Below, one piece after another: positions 24,335-37,246 of a stretch of 64,000 nucleotides of DNA. The notes under the pieces are model-generated. The model was not told where the DNA came from. It ran no database searches and saw nothing but the letters and a program-made list of their open reading frames with translations. The position numbers were made by a program, and so were the translations under genes. Source of the DNA: Byssochlamys sp. IMV 00236 (lineage: Eukaryota; Ascomycota; Eurotiomycetes; Eurotiales; Thermoascaceae); NCBI GenBank assembly GCA_001931875.2, contig MSJH02000786.1:1-64000 (forward strand), read 5' to 3'. How positions within the stretch are numbered: position 1 is the first letter of the stretch; every line of letters starts with the position of its first letter.

Positions 24335-25405
24335 TCAAAATCCTTGGTTCGTCCTAATCCTCTCCCTCCTCCTCATTACGACCCGCAGATTCGCTCTCGC
24401 CAAAGTAACATTATAGAGGAACAAAAATATCCACACTATCCCAACGAGCAGAATGCCAGCCGCGGCTACCACTAAACTCCATGCCGTAAATACTACACTC
24501 GCGGTTTGGAACCTCGGGCTCCTATGCAACCAATCCGTCCCCAGCCCTACCTGCATCGAACTGGCGACGATGCTAAAGAACGCAAACATGGACAACATCC
24601 AGGCGAAGTTTCGATCGAAGAATGCTCTTGACCACGACGACTCTGACATGAACCCGCGAATTAGGTAGCGTGTGCTGAAGACGGACGGCGAGAGGCGGTA
24701 GATTAGGCTTAAGCGAGAGAGCCGGAGCTCGCCATAGTGGTAACGTCCTGAGACCGAAGAGAGTGATTCTGAATCGACGGTTGAGAGGAATGAGGTCATA
24801 AAGGGGACCCATCTTTCCCAGGTGATTGTTCGGGGCAGAAGATTCGAGTCGTGAGCGATGGCCAAGTCTGATTTTGTGCAAATGAGCCACATATATGACA
24901 ATAGTGTTCCGCATGCACACTGGTAGAGTGATCGATTGTTGATAAAGAGGGCCGAATTCGATGTCCAGAACTCATGGCAAAGAAGATACTCCGGGAGCGG
25001 TTTTATAAAGATGCGAGTCGCATGCCAGACGAGATGCTCGTTAGGGTTCTCAGTGATGATAATGCTGCGTCCTAGAAGCCGTTGGCGATGGAGGGGACGC
25101 GCCGCTTTTGGGAGTCCAGCTAGCCAGAGGTGGGGATATATTCTATCGATTGATCGAGTGAGGAGATCTTGATTCAGGATATCAAGGATTGGGCGTTGAG
25201 GGTCGAAGCCGTAACTTGGGTGATAGGGAGAGAATATCGGTATGCAATATTGGAGTTCGTGCTCTTTTTCAAATGGTGGCGTAAAGTGACTCTATATTAC
25301 TTGTTTTCAATGTATGGCTTCAATGGGAATAGAGGGGAGAATACGTACCGAACTCTTCTCTCCTGCCATTTCATTCACGGTTGCAGTGTTAAGGACAGAA
25401 ATCAT
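24335..25405 (-). CDS. Fungal membrane protein of the YGELRLSRL family
   Basis: The model has exon 1 at 25405-25349 (19 codons), a 57 bp GTACGT..TAG intron, and exon 2 at 25291-24335, giving 337 residues. Exon 2 is open from 25291; an apparent start at 24901 is only an internal TTG, so an ORF scan would miss half the protein. Visible motifs are HPSYGFDPQRPILDILNQDL, a HLWLAG block, NEHLVWHATRIFIKPLPEYL, then YHYGELRLSRLSLIYRLSPS and FFDRNFAWMLSMFAFFSIVA. Two transmembrane segments follow near the C-terminus. I recognise this layout from a family of uncharacterised fungal proteins common in variable regions of Aspergillus and relatives. The biochemical role is unknown. It stands alone between non-coding stretches. 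Confidence 0.8.
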
Positions 25406-25808
25406 GGCCAGATATCTTGCTAGATCATGAATTTAAGAGCACACAATATGTGGGAAATTCTTACTTTACAGATTTGCATAGGATAATGCTAACACCTTAC
25501 AGAGCACTCTACAGACATAGGGAAGGCTAAAAATGCTGCTCGGTTAACGAGCGCTTTAATAGGCGACAAATCTTTCCGAGGATAACCTATAGACACCACA
25601 ATATCGAAGTTGCGGGAAAAAGGTTATTATAATGGGGTAAGCAGCAGGTAAGCAAAGCAGCTAAAGTAGCGCTCCAATCAAAATTATCTCAGAGGAAACG
25701 TGCACTCGTACTCCTCGATTGTAACAATGTCTAGCATATTGTTTTACGTATATTATATGATACCTGTAATAGACCAAAAATATAGAACAACATAGCGTTC
25801 TCATGATA
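25406..25808. other. Intergenic, nothing recognised
   Basis: About 400 bp between a gene start (right end of the membrane-protein gene) and the 3' end of the MFS gene, both on the minus strand. It should hold the promoter of the membrane-protein gene; no specific site stands out. Confidence 0.4.
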
Positions 25809-28122
25809 CTAACTAGGCATGCTTACCCCAGCTTGTGTGTGGATATCTCCTTCCGAATTGGCTGGCCTCATTAGCTCTGTGGGCAGCTTAGGGTAAGTAC
25901 GCTGTCCCAGCTCGTGCCTTTGCCCGCCTTTTGTCATCCGATACCATAAGTCACTGAATCTCTTCCTGAAGCCCAATCGCTGGTCCTCGCCGCCTTGAAA
26001 TCCAGTCGAAGGATTATAAGTCTGGTCGTTTCCATTTGCATACTGCCACCCTTTCGCCAAACGCTCTAAGCTCTTGTTTGGCAGTTTGGGCAGATGTAAA
26101 GTGCGTGGAGGCTCGGTAGGCGCCAATTGTAGCTCAGGGATCCACACCCATGCGAATAGTGCCGCCAAGGCTAGAGGAACTGAAAATGAAGCCAAAAGTT
26201 GATTGAGGGCCTTAGTATCATTGCTGGGTAGTGCTTTCTCTGTTATAAGAAGGATAATGATGGCGCCAATCTTCCCACAGGCAGCAGATATACCATGACA
26301 AGTGGCCCGGAACCTGGTTGGGAAGATTTCAGCAGATATCTGAGAAGACTCAATTAGTTCCTTTATAATATATAAACATATTGGGACTCACGATATATGT
26401 TAGAGTGTTAGGTCCTAGAATTGCAAGCGATTAGTGTGTCTACTACTTCACCATTTGTTTCTTTTCTGAAGACCACTCACCAAGATTGAAAAAGAATTGG
26501 CAAATAGCATAGATAACCACAGCCGCCCAATGGCCATCTTGGAACTCAGTGCGTACAAGAACACCTCCGAGAACTGCAAAACAGACACTGAGTATCAAAA
26601 ACGACCAGACTAGCCACATCTTCCGTGGGACGTAGTCAATCAAAAAGATGAGTAGCCCACTACCAGCCAGGGAGCTGATAGAAATAGTCTCAATGTATTG
26701 CTGTGCGTTGTGGGATATTTGGTTAAACATGGTTAACTGCGGATCCCAGATGTTCTCAAAGTCGGGGACACGCAGGCTGTGGTTACTAGCCGCAATGTAA
26801 CTGGTTACAGTGGCTGTTGGTGGCGGAACGCCTGCAGCGAGAGAGGTGACCATCGTGTACAGACTACCATCCACAGTCGCGACATATGTGATGGGAATAG
26901 TAACTGTAGCGGATGCTATCGGCAAAACGGTAGTGTTGGGAATAGTCGGGAGGCTGTCATCCCAAAGAGCAGCCAGCGGGCGTGGACTGTTGATACCGAG
27001 GGCGTAAAAGCAGAAGTCCAGTAAAAACCAACATATTGCCGTCGCCAAGAGGTACCTGATGTTCCCCTGGTTGAAGAGGTAATCCCACAACTCTGGCGGA
27101 TTGTCCGTTTCGGGGAGTGGTCTGGATATGAGTGCTCGTCGAGAGAGAAAGGCACCACCCCCATTGTTCTGTTGAGCGTTCTCCCCATCCTCAACCGGAT
27201 GTAGCTGGTGCTGGAACTGACGCCTGGTAGCTGCCAAAGCTTGTAAAGGATCATGATTGACGTCCATCGTATATCGTGGGGATTCTGGGATCGAAAAGCG
27301 CCAGATTATTGCAAGTAGAGTGGGGATGCAACCTACCCCGACGACCCAGCGCCAAACACTGTCAAGAGTAGACAGGATCCTTTGCTGCTCGTGAATCGAT
27401 AAACTCTGGAACTGCGAGCCGTGATCAGGTAGATCGACCAAGCCTCGAGAATGCATCAGACCAGACAGGACTCCCCAGCCAACGGCCGCTGCGAGGATCT
27501 GGCCCAAGGGCTGCATCAAGAACACAGCGGCCATCATCTTGGCTCGGTACCTGGTGCTGCTGAACTCCGCCGTAATCACCGCGCTCAATGGGTACTCGGC
27601 TCCAATCCCTAATCCCAGAAAGAACCGATAGAAGACGATCCAACTGAGTATGCTCATGCTGTGATGCTCGCCGCCCGACGCCTGAGCTATTCCCAGCGTC
27701 GCGAAAATGACCAGCACCAGCTCGAGGCCATACAGCTTCCGTCGACCAAGTCGATCGGTCAGCCAGCCGAAGAGAAGTTGACCCACTGCAGAGCCCGCGA
27801 GAGTTGAGACGTTAATCCAAAGTTCGGGCATGCGATCTGTGCGGGTTGGCCAGTAGAGGAAGCCGAGAAGGGGCAGGATAACGTTGGTTGAGAAAAGAGC
27901 ATAAGAGTCCGTGAGAAATCCAGAGGCAGCCACGAGAAACACCTGGAAGTCAAATCCGTTTGAGTCAAATATGCTGATTACTTCCTGTCGCCAAACTTGC
28001 GGGTCGTCCTCTCTCTCCTCCGCAACTCGAGTCGTGCCATCCACCCACAGCGGGTGCTTTCCAAAGGGAAATGGTAGCCGCCTGGCTATGGATCGTTCGG
28101 AAGTTTCATATTTATCTGTCAT
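25809..28122 (-). CDS. MFS transporter, phosphate:H+ symporter type
   Basis: Three exons, 28122-26481, 26414-26392 (a 23-base micro-exon) and 26339-25809, with introns of 66 and 52 bp, encode 731 residues. The N-terminal half shows the phosphate-symporter signature: FDSNGFDFQVFLVAASGFLT-DSYALFS, GWLTDRLGRRKLYG, FYRFFLGLGIGAEYPLS and IPESPRYT. The C-terminal half includes FFFNLGPNTLTYIISAEIFP and TRFRATCHGISAACGK, both rebuilt across the splice sites. That pattern is typical of the Pho84/GIT1 group (TC 2.A.1.9), which brings phosphate or glycerophosphodiesters across the plasma membrane with protons. The protein is longer than usual (Pho84 about 590) because of a roughly 80-residue insertion between TM7 and TM8, rich in Thr/Val with N-x-T sites, and a long hydrophilic tail. 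The exact substrate cannot be read from sequence. Confidence 0.9.
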
Positions 28123-28585
28123 AGCTACTGAAGCAGGAAATATTCTCCCAGTCGATGGAGAGACAAATGCAGAGCTGGTAGAGATGACCGGGGAGTGATG
28201 GCTAGGTAACTATTTATTTACTGTCGAGGGGACGACCGGGAGCAACTAAGTATGGCCCCCAACATTGTATGTATGTACATAGTATTTACATATAGTCAGT
28301 ACATAAGATCGAGATCAGCTCTTGTCCGTGGCCACTATGCATGACCCGAGGAACGATCAATCAGGTACGATGTGAACGACGCCCTGGAGCTAACGAATCC
28401 CGCGAGGCTGACCACTCACAGATTCACATCAAGGAACGTGTTTCCAGATAGCTACAGCGGCCTCTGTTGATTGATTTAATGTCATCGATTTAAGTGATTC
28501 ATCTGGCTTTCGGCCTCGCTGCTACTAATATAGCGATCATTGTCCCCTTTCGACATGCTCTGTTTCCATTATTATTCTTTCGACC
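28123..28585. promoter_or_regulatory. Divergent promoter region, MFS gene and esterase-domain gene
   Basis: These 463 bp separate two divergently transcribed start codons and should hold both promoters. I looked for the Pho4-type CACGTG/CACGTT box expected for phosphate control and saw none. A TATGTATGTACATAGTATTTACATA stretch near 28267 is the only notable simple sequence. Confidence 0.45.
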
Positions 28586-31500
28586 ATGTCATCCCAGCTC
28601 TGGGCTGACTGCCGCATCGCAGGCCCACTTGCCATGCTTCCTGTGGGGAAGCTCGTGGCTTTAGCCAAGATCTTCCAATCCTACTTTGAAGTCTTCCCAT
28701 GTTTTCGGGAAATTATCAGCCATCAGAACACGTCCATCGAATTCTTTGATGATTTCCAGCAGACATGGGACGAATGCATCGATTTCATTCATCAGAACCC
28801 CAGCTGGCATCGCGGAAACGCAAGCCCGCAGCCAACGCTACTGCATCGAACTGCCTACTATGTTTATAATAACAAAGACTTGGCCATCTTGGAAAGGCGT
28901 CTCGAGCTGCAGCTTCATATTATGAATGCGAAGATTGACGACATCCTATTGTAGGTCTTTGATTTCTCTTGCCCTCCTATAACTCCCATCGACACTTGCT
29001 AACATCCTGGCATCAATCGCTAGAACTCTGTTTCTGACGGTGCTGTCCCAGTCATTCGGGCAGCAGAACCCCGACTTAGCAATAACCGGAAGTCTGCCCC
29101 AGTATGGCCGTAACTTACCGCAATCAGATATTCCAGTCGATCAAAATGCATGGCCTCTCTTCAGCTACCTTGTCGAACTCCAAGAGGCTCTTAAGAGACT
29201 AAGAGCGCCAGCATTAGGTCCAGACCAACGTGACCGGGTATGGCGGTTGATCATTACGCGCTTCCGTGCCCACGAACTTCTATCCCAGAACTTTCGGTCT
29301 ATTTTCTCAACCGACTTTACCCCGCAAGACACAAATCGTCTCGTGGAGTACTCACGCCAATCCCTGCGCATGTGGCAATCAGCATATCGTTCCGAGTTGC
29401 TCACCCCAACTCTTCGGAGACGTGTATATAGCTACTCTGCTAATAGCGACTCGGCGACATTGTTAGTTTCTGTCTTTCTTTTGTTGTCGACTAACTAATT
29501 GATCTTGATAATTTAGTCGATTGGTTCCTGACTACGAAGAGGAGCCTTTGCATACAATTGATGTTGTGACTTGTAAAGGCAGCAGGTGGATAGTCAGCAC
29601 CAAGCGAAGGTCGCAGTTGGGGATTATCCAGCATCGTGAGAGCCCTTTTGTTAATCCACGTTATAGAGGCACACACACTAATTGCGCACTTAGTTCCCTC
29701 CATCAACAATATCCATCCATACACAAAGCATGAGAAATTCAATGCTCCCCAAATTCGACTATTCGAACCATGCAATGTCGATGAGACCAACGGTACTCAG
29801 ACAGAGCATTATCAGGGAATGAAGCCATCATACTTATTCTATTCTCCATCTAATGCGGATGCTTTTCAATGTGCTTTACGAGGAAAGATTCTACAGTACA
29901 CCTTCCAGATCAAACAGATTAAATCCGCGCACGGGTTCCTGGGTTCGGCTCAGCCACTAAAGCTGTGGTCTGATTTCGATGGAAAGCACCAGTCTGTGTC
30001 GTTTCTACAACAATATGCCCGGCCATACTGCCATGTGGATATTCCTCTGTCTATTCTTGCTACGACGATATACACGGACAATTCGAGAAATAGGGTCACG
30101 GTCGAGATTCCTGCCCCGAGATCAGGGAGAGTTAGACGAGCTCTGGATAGGGCCATTCGGTGGATGCAACGTATGGGCTACTTTCCTAATCGATCTTCTA
30201 GAGCTCCGTCGGACACTAGTTCCGTGACAGGCGAACAAAGTACGGTATTTGAAGATGAATTAACTCTGGACGACGTGCGATTCCTCACGTACCTCGCTAC
30301 CTTGACAATCGAGTTCTCTTCATTACATGGTATGGTCGATTTCCAATGGCCATTAGCTTCAATGGCTCATATCGATATTCAGACGCGAAATGCTTCGAAA
30401 CTAAACTGTCCGAATTCTTCGCTTCAAGAACACGCATTATACCGGAGTCACCCTCTCCCGAAATACCCGAGTCAATTCCGTCTTCTGGGCAATCTATACA
30501 TGAATTAGCCACCTCTGTGTCTGGGCACTATCTAGAGCACGACCCAGAATCCCCCCTTGGAGAGTCACTGGATGTGACCTACTCTTCGCCAGAGAATAGA
30601 TCTATGGTAGTAATTCCGCATCAAGGAGAGTCGACCGGCGAGGACAAGGATCTAGACTATCGTATCAGGGGTATAGGACTTGAGCAAAGCAGCGAGAATT
30701 TAATGTCTTTCTTAAGACAGAAGCTGAACCTCGAGGCTAATGTCGTCGGGCGAGTTAAATCCTTCGCGGTCAGCCACAAAGGAGAATCCAAGGTAGCGGT
30801 AATATCGTTAAAACCTCGACCGATGTGTCTTTCAACTCCTGGGAGAGAGGAGTGGATTTTCGGGCCTGAGTCTGAGGATGATGACACACTCATCACTGTC
30901 GATACACATTTTCGTGGTGTGACCGTTTTATACGCCCCGTCACAAGCTTCACCGCACACAATCGAGTAAGTTCATGTCGTATTTTGCTATGTCGACTACT
31001 AATATGCCAACTTCCAGTATCTGTGCAGTCGCTGGTCTCGGAGGTCATGCCTGGGGATCATTTAAACATAAAGGTGGCTCTCAGTCGTCGTACATGTGGA
31101 TCCTAGATGCACTATCCAAGGACTTTCCAACGGCCCGAATAATGGTTTACGGTTCGAAGACAAGGCTTGAGAGGGATGAATCGACCCAACAAAGTCTTCA
31201 GGAACTAGGACACTTACTACGCAGCGAGATGCTGACCGTAAGAAACCGACGCACACTATCCAACATGAGCGTCGTTGAGCCTTCTCTTGCAGTTCCTTCA
31301 ATCTTTATTGCGCACAGCTTAGGTGGGCTTACTGTGAAGGAGGTTCGTGCCAAAGCAACCGCCCGCGTATATTGAACGCCGTTTGAAACATTGAGCTAAC
31401 AATTTCTGTCAAACACTAAGGCTCTTTTACAGGAAAAAGAACACCCAGTACGCGGTAGCTTTATTGACACCCTTCACGGAGCATTATTCTTCGGCGTCCC

Positions 31501-31989
31501 CAGTCATGGAATGCAAATCAATGGCCTTAGAGCTATTATCCGTGGGCGGCCAAATCGGACGCTTATCGAGTCACTAAGCTATCAGTCTGACACTCTTCTG
31601 AGGCTAAGCCAAAGGTTCAATGCACAATTTGGGGATAGCAGACCGAGGATTATATACTTTTACGAGACAGAACGGTCATTTACCCCTAAAGTATGTCGTA
31701 CTATTCTATATTATGCGTCCTATTACAGCGTCTGCTATAAAAATGCTAACATATACTTTAGTTTTCCAATGGACGGTGGAGAATGGAAGGGACCCCTAAA
31801 GATTTCCTTGTCAACAAGGACTCTGCGACAGATGGCAAATGCTGGACACCAGATCCAGTAGATATCCATCCATTAAATCGGGATCATTCCGGTTTAGTAA
31901 AGTTCAGCAGTCCGGATGATGGGGATCTAGAGCGTGTCCGGATAGAATTAACCAATTTGTTGGAGTATCCTTCAAGTCGCAGATTATAG
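28586..31989 (+). CDS. Protein with C-terminal SesB/NLR-type alpha/beta-hydrolase domain
   Basis: Eight exons: 28586-28950, 29024-29461, 29517-29635, 29694-30329, 30383-30965, 31018-31342, 31421-31690 and 31762-31989. Introns are 52-78 bp and the total is 987 residues. Residues 1 to about 700 match no family I recognise; they begin with helical sequence (KLVALAKIFQSYFEVF). From about 714 the protein is an esterase-like alpha/beta hydrolase: ICAVAGLGGHAWGSF, then IFIAHSLGGLTVKEAL with nucleophile Ser814, LFFGVPSHGM, and a probable catalytic His954 in RDHSGLVKF. This is the fold placed at the N-terminus of many fungal NLR (NACHT/NB-ARC) immune-type proteins, as in SesB. Here it sits at the C-terminus and the chain stops after it, with no nucleotide-binding or repeat domain. 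A lipase/esterase or signalling role is inference. Confidence 0.8.
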
Positions 31990-32250
31990 TTCTAAACGAT
32001 CAAAATAGAACGTGCAATCTGTTATAGACTACTCAGTAACCTAATACATTTATCTTAATCCCAAGGGCTCTACTATGTGTAAGAAGTTCTATAGTCTATA
32101 ATCCAGTATAGATAGCCCGACCCTCTATTTACGTAAATGTACTTTATAATGTTCATAAGGAAAGTATACTAGTGTAGTTTTTACAGGTAAATTGTATTTA
32201 TGGTAAAATATTTCTTTATTGGAACATTATATCTATAGTTCTACTATCCT
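31990..32250. other. AT-rich 3' region
   Basis: Short AT-rich spacer downstream of the esterase-domain gene, presumably including its polyadenylation region. No gene is visible. Confidence 0.4.
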
Positions 32251-32532
32251 CTAGGAACTCGTGAGACGCGCGGAACGGATGGGGGGAATCTCCAGCTCGA
32301 CGGAATCAATGGCCATATCCGGCCAACACAGCACCTCGTCTGCAATCTGCACATAAATCTTGGGCAATGGGTATGCTTCAAATGGCTTTAAATCTGATTC
32401 AGCCACACGCCATATTGACATTGACGATATATAACAACGGGGAAGTCGGACAATCGTTCGAGCATTATATTTTTGAAATGCGGGTTCGGGTGTCATTAAT
32501 GATCTTACATATAACCCGATAATTGGGCTCAT
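32251..32532 (-). CDS. Small hypothetical protein (93 aa), doubtful
   Basis: An ATG-started frame of 93 codons lies 64 bp downstream of the APH-like gene on the same strand. It has a mixed, protein-like composition (PLPKIYVQIADEVLCWPDM) but no signal peptide, membrane segment or known motif. It could be a real small gene, an unspliced 3' piece of a decayed gene, or chance. Confidence 0.25.
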   Translation of the reverse strand: MSPIIGLYVRSLMTPEPAFQKYNARTIVRLPRCYISSMSIWRVAESDLKPFEAYPLPKIYVQIADEVLCWPDMAIDSVELEIPPIRSARLTSS

Positions 32533-32596
32533 GTATAAATACCTCCTCTACCTGGGGGTCGCTATGTGGGAGCTCCTATTAGTATCATCCTCGACC

Positions 32597-34090
32597 TCAT
32601 ATTTCTCCATTGTGTCCTCCACCAGCGTTTGCTTTCTCTCCTTCATTCCCTTTTTCTATCCCGCTGTTTAACTGCCGGCGAAAAGCCACAGTATACTCAT
32701 CTGGGTCCCATGCCAAAATCCTCACTTCCTTCTCTTTCAGTTTCCGGGTCACCAGTTGTTCCATCTCATCCTTTTCCTTCTCGTCCAACAGGCTAAGTCT
32801 CTCTTTCCAGGCTTCTTCCGGCCTCTCAGCAGGCCCAAAAAACCGTGGGTCAATCATCTGCCAGTAAATTACATCAAAGGCAAAGCTGTGCAACAATGCG
32901 TACATAATCCAGAAATCCCCGCTCTGCCAGCTCTTTTGCATACGATTGGAAAGTCGGTTGTTCTCTGTTAACAGACCCCGCTGGATGGCCATGTCTTCAC
33001 GACCCTTCATGGCCTTAAGAAAGGTCTTCAGACGATCATCAAACACGCTTTTCCAGTCCTCAATACCCTTTGGCCAGAATTCGGGCTTTTCAATCAATAA
33101 CCACCAAGGTGGCGCATAAGAAAACTCGGCTGGTGCTGCGTATGTGAATTCCCAATCTACCACGCCGACAATTTGCATATTATCGTTGAGAAGTATGTTA
33201 GCGGGTCGTAAATCATCACACCAAAGTTTGAAAGGTCCTTTCTCCAGTGACGGATCGGTAAGTCGCTTATCCCTGGCGAGCTTACGGAAAAGCTGTCGCG
33301 CCACAAACTTTCGCCGACAGTCGTCTGCGGATTCCACAGCATCATTCCTCTGGTGTACCAGATGCTCAACGTTAAGGTTTGCGAGAGCTTCAAGATACGA
33401 AGAAGTTGTGTCAAATGTAGTACTGGGAAGTTTGGTTCGCGGCAAATCACCCAGTCGTACAAGTTCATTCATATTCATTGACAAAGGCCGATATGATACT
33501 TCCCAAGTGAAATCATCAATCTGGCTCAGTGATCCTATTCGAGATAAAGAGGGTGTGGAGAGCTGGAGCAGAATATCTGATAGCTGTCCATACAACATCT
33601 CAAGTTTGGCTTCGTCGATGTTCGGGTCAAGGATTCCACGTTCTTCGGTCGGACATCCCGGTGTGATAAGAGCGTCGTACATTTTCGTTTCGTGTGCGAC
33701 ATAATCCATCATAATGAATGGGCCGAGTTCGAGAGGGCTCTCCTTCTTTGTACCCGAGTGAAGAATGAATGGAACAGGTATCGATGTCTGGTCTGCCAGG
33801 AATCTCATCACAGCAACCTCATTCATGACTTTCTCCTCCGGGAAAAATACCGCCCCAGGCTGCGAGAAGCGTATAACAGTGGCAGCATTTTGATACTTCA
33901 ACCGTAAGGAGATGTTATAAGAGCCTTTTTTAAGTATGGCAAACTCTGTAGCATGGCCTCTGTTGTGCTTGAGGATGAAGTCCGCGATAGGTCTTAAGAT
34001 ATCGAGTTGGAGAAATTGAACTAGCCAATTGTCGGATGTTTCCTCGGCTTGTTCCCAGGCTACATCATCAGGGCACATTTGAGGTAGCAT
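32597..34090 (-). CDS. APH-like phosphotransferase (kinase-fold) family protein
   Basis: A single exon of 497 residues with ATG at 34090. It has the aminoglycoside-phosphotransferase kinase fold: a small lobe with AILKKGSYNISLRLKY and AATVIRFSQPG, a conserved Glu in EEKVMNEVAVMRFLAD, and a hinge block LGPFIMMDYV. The catalytic loop is LWCDDLRPANILL, and the metal loop is IVGVVDWEFTYAAP. In the catalytic loop the usual His of H-x-D-x(4)-N is Cys, but Asp and Asn remain; this variant is frequent in fungal members. The C-terminal part (WWLLIEKPEFWPKG onward) is typical of the large fungal APH expansion and ends in a basic, low-complexity tail. Fungal members are mostly uncharacterised small-molecule or protein kinases; a drug-resistance role should not be assumed. 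Confidence 0.88.
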   Translation of the reverse strand: MLPQMCPDDVAWEQAEETSDNWLVQFLQLDILRPIADFILKHNRGHATEFAILKKGSYNISLRLKYQNAATVIRFSQPGAVFFPEEKVMNEVAVMRFLADQTSIPVPFILHSGTKKESPLELGPFIMMDYVAHETKMYDALITPGCPTEERGILDPNIDEAKLEMLYGQLSDILLQLSTPSLSRIGSLSQIDDFTWEVSYRPLSMNMNELVRLGDLPRTKLPSTTFDTTSSYLEALANLNVEHLVHQRNDAVESADDCRRKFVARQLFRKLARDKRLTDPSLEKGPFKLWCDDLRPANILLNDNMQIVGVVDWEFTYAAPAEFSYAPPWWLLIEKPEFWPKGIEDWKSVFDDRLKTFLKAMKGREDMAIQRGLLTENNRLSNRMQKSWQSGDFWIMYALLHSFAFDVIYWQMIDPRFFGPAERPEEAWKERLSLLDEKEKDEMEQLVTRKLKEKEVRILAWDPDEYTVAFRRQLNSGIEKGNEGEKANAGGGHNGEI

Positions 34091-34921
34091 TTTTTAGGTC
34101 GCAAATCGGATTGAATAATGTGTAAAGAAATTTTGCCGAAACAAAAGACTGCCCATGTCATGTTTATTTTATGGTAAAGTGTACCTACTTAGAAGTATTC
34201 AGGAAAGGAGAGCGGAAATAGACTAAGTTGGTCTTCTTTTAGGGGTACTGTTACATGACACCTCCCTCGCCCAATGAAAACAAAGAGACACTTGGGTAAT
34301 ACCGATTAACATACTACTTTCCCCCTTAGACTAGGTAAGCTATTTTTATTTTTTGAGACTGTCCTGTCCTGCCTTTTTTTTCGTTTTCCACTTAGAGTAC
34401 GCTTTATAATTGTGGACGGCCTTCTATGATAGTAGGACCTCTCTAATAGTAATCTCGGCCGACCGTTTACGCGCCGTCTTCAGTCAGTCATACAAGCGCT
34501 AGTTTTCCCTTAGATTAATTATGAACCCATCATCCATAGAATGGCCTGAGCGCTGAGGTGAAGACCCAGAAACAGCAGCACAAGGAAGATATACCGGATT
34601 GCTGCGAGTAATGCCGACGTTTCCAGAGTCTTTATGTTACGTCCAAGACCAAGCTATCCTCGATACAATATCAATACATTATTTAGGTACCTACCTAGGT
34701 ACCTACCTATTAATATTATTGTCGGGTGGTTCAGTACCTGTTAGCCCTGGAGGTACCTACCTGTTGCTATTTTAAGTAGGTAGCTTTCCGCTTCAGCCGC
34801 AAAAGTTGTTCACCGCCTCAGACCTGCAATATCCCGAAAGCCACCATCTTCCTTACTCTACTTTCCGTCTCTTGCTTGTATCTGTGGCGGGTTGCTGTGA
34901 AGTCCACTCCCTTATGTCGAA
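34091..34921. promoter_or_regulatory. Divergent intergenic region, APH-like gene and MAP2
   Basis: About 830 bp lie between divergently transcribed genes. The notable content is three perfect copies of a 12-mer near the middle, listed separately. The last 130 bases before the MAP2 start are pyrimidine-rich (CTTACTCTACTTTCCGTCTC), which is common just upstream of fungal start codons. Confidence 0.5.
34685..34762. repeat. Three copies of AGGTACCTACCT upstream of MAP2
   Basis: Two copies are head-to-tail at 34685-34696 and 34697-34708, and a third lies at 34751-34762. Each contains the palindrome AGGTACCT, and a related reverse-orientation AAGTAGGTAGCT follows at about 34775. They may be transcription-factor sites or simply the GGTACCTA-type simple repeat often found in Aspergillus intergenic DNA. 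Confidence 0.6.
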
Positions 34922-36593
<1,672 letters not shown>

Positions 36594-37246
36594 AGTCTGT
36601 GATGCATTGAACACCACTAGAGTCTAGTCTTCATCACTTGGCGCCCTTTGTCGTATGAATTACCCAGCATGACTCTGTTCAACATGTGGTTGCAATCATT
36701 CCGAGGCCATTCAACATGGTCCGATAAAATATCTGCTGCTAGCGGGGTATTTTATGTACGCTCTTTATTCAACAACCGTATATGGTGCGAGGCAAAAAGA
36801 ACCTGAATCGATCTATTGTGACAAAGAAACCAAGATTTCTAAATCTTATAGTAACTACCCTTTACAGGCGATATCGCTACGTTAGACTTACTTAATTTCT
36901 GGCAGGGAAAAGGATATATAAGTGCAAGTTAGCTTCTTGCAATGATTGAAAGCAAGCTACTAGATGGGGGCCCTATGGCATGCAACTGTACGAGTGGGTA
37001 GCTAGCCGATATAGAACTCTGGGCCTATTCACATAGACTTAAGTATTAACTAGGGGGCAGAAGCATCCGATACCTTAACATATATTACGATATTGCGTAA
37101 ATACAGTATCATTATGTTCTCGAGTTTGGTATCTTCATATATTGACCAAGCAAACTGAACCAGCTACCACCCTCAGTTGCGTTTGAGGCTCGCATTTATA
37201 TTATACATATATAGGTATGGCTATATCCTTTTACGGAATCTCCGTC
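36594..37246. other. Intergenic, nothing recognised
   Basis: About 650 bp between the MAP2 stop and the acyl-CoA-ligase remnant on the opposite strand. It is AT-rich in places and shows no coding or RNA feature. Confidence 0.4.

Noticed and set aside
24936..25423. Two plus-strand ORFs of 78 and 84 codons
   Set aside because: They lie opposite the coding exons of the minus-strand membrane protein, whose family motifs are clear.
28123..28585. Pho4-type control site upstream of the phosphate-type transporter
   Set aside because: No CACGTG or close variant was found in the promoter interval.
33144..33704. 186-codon plus-strand ORF
   Set aside because: Antisense shadow of the APH-like gene, which has intact kinase motifs on the other strand.
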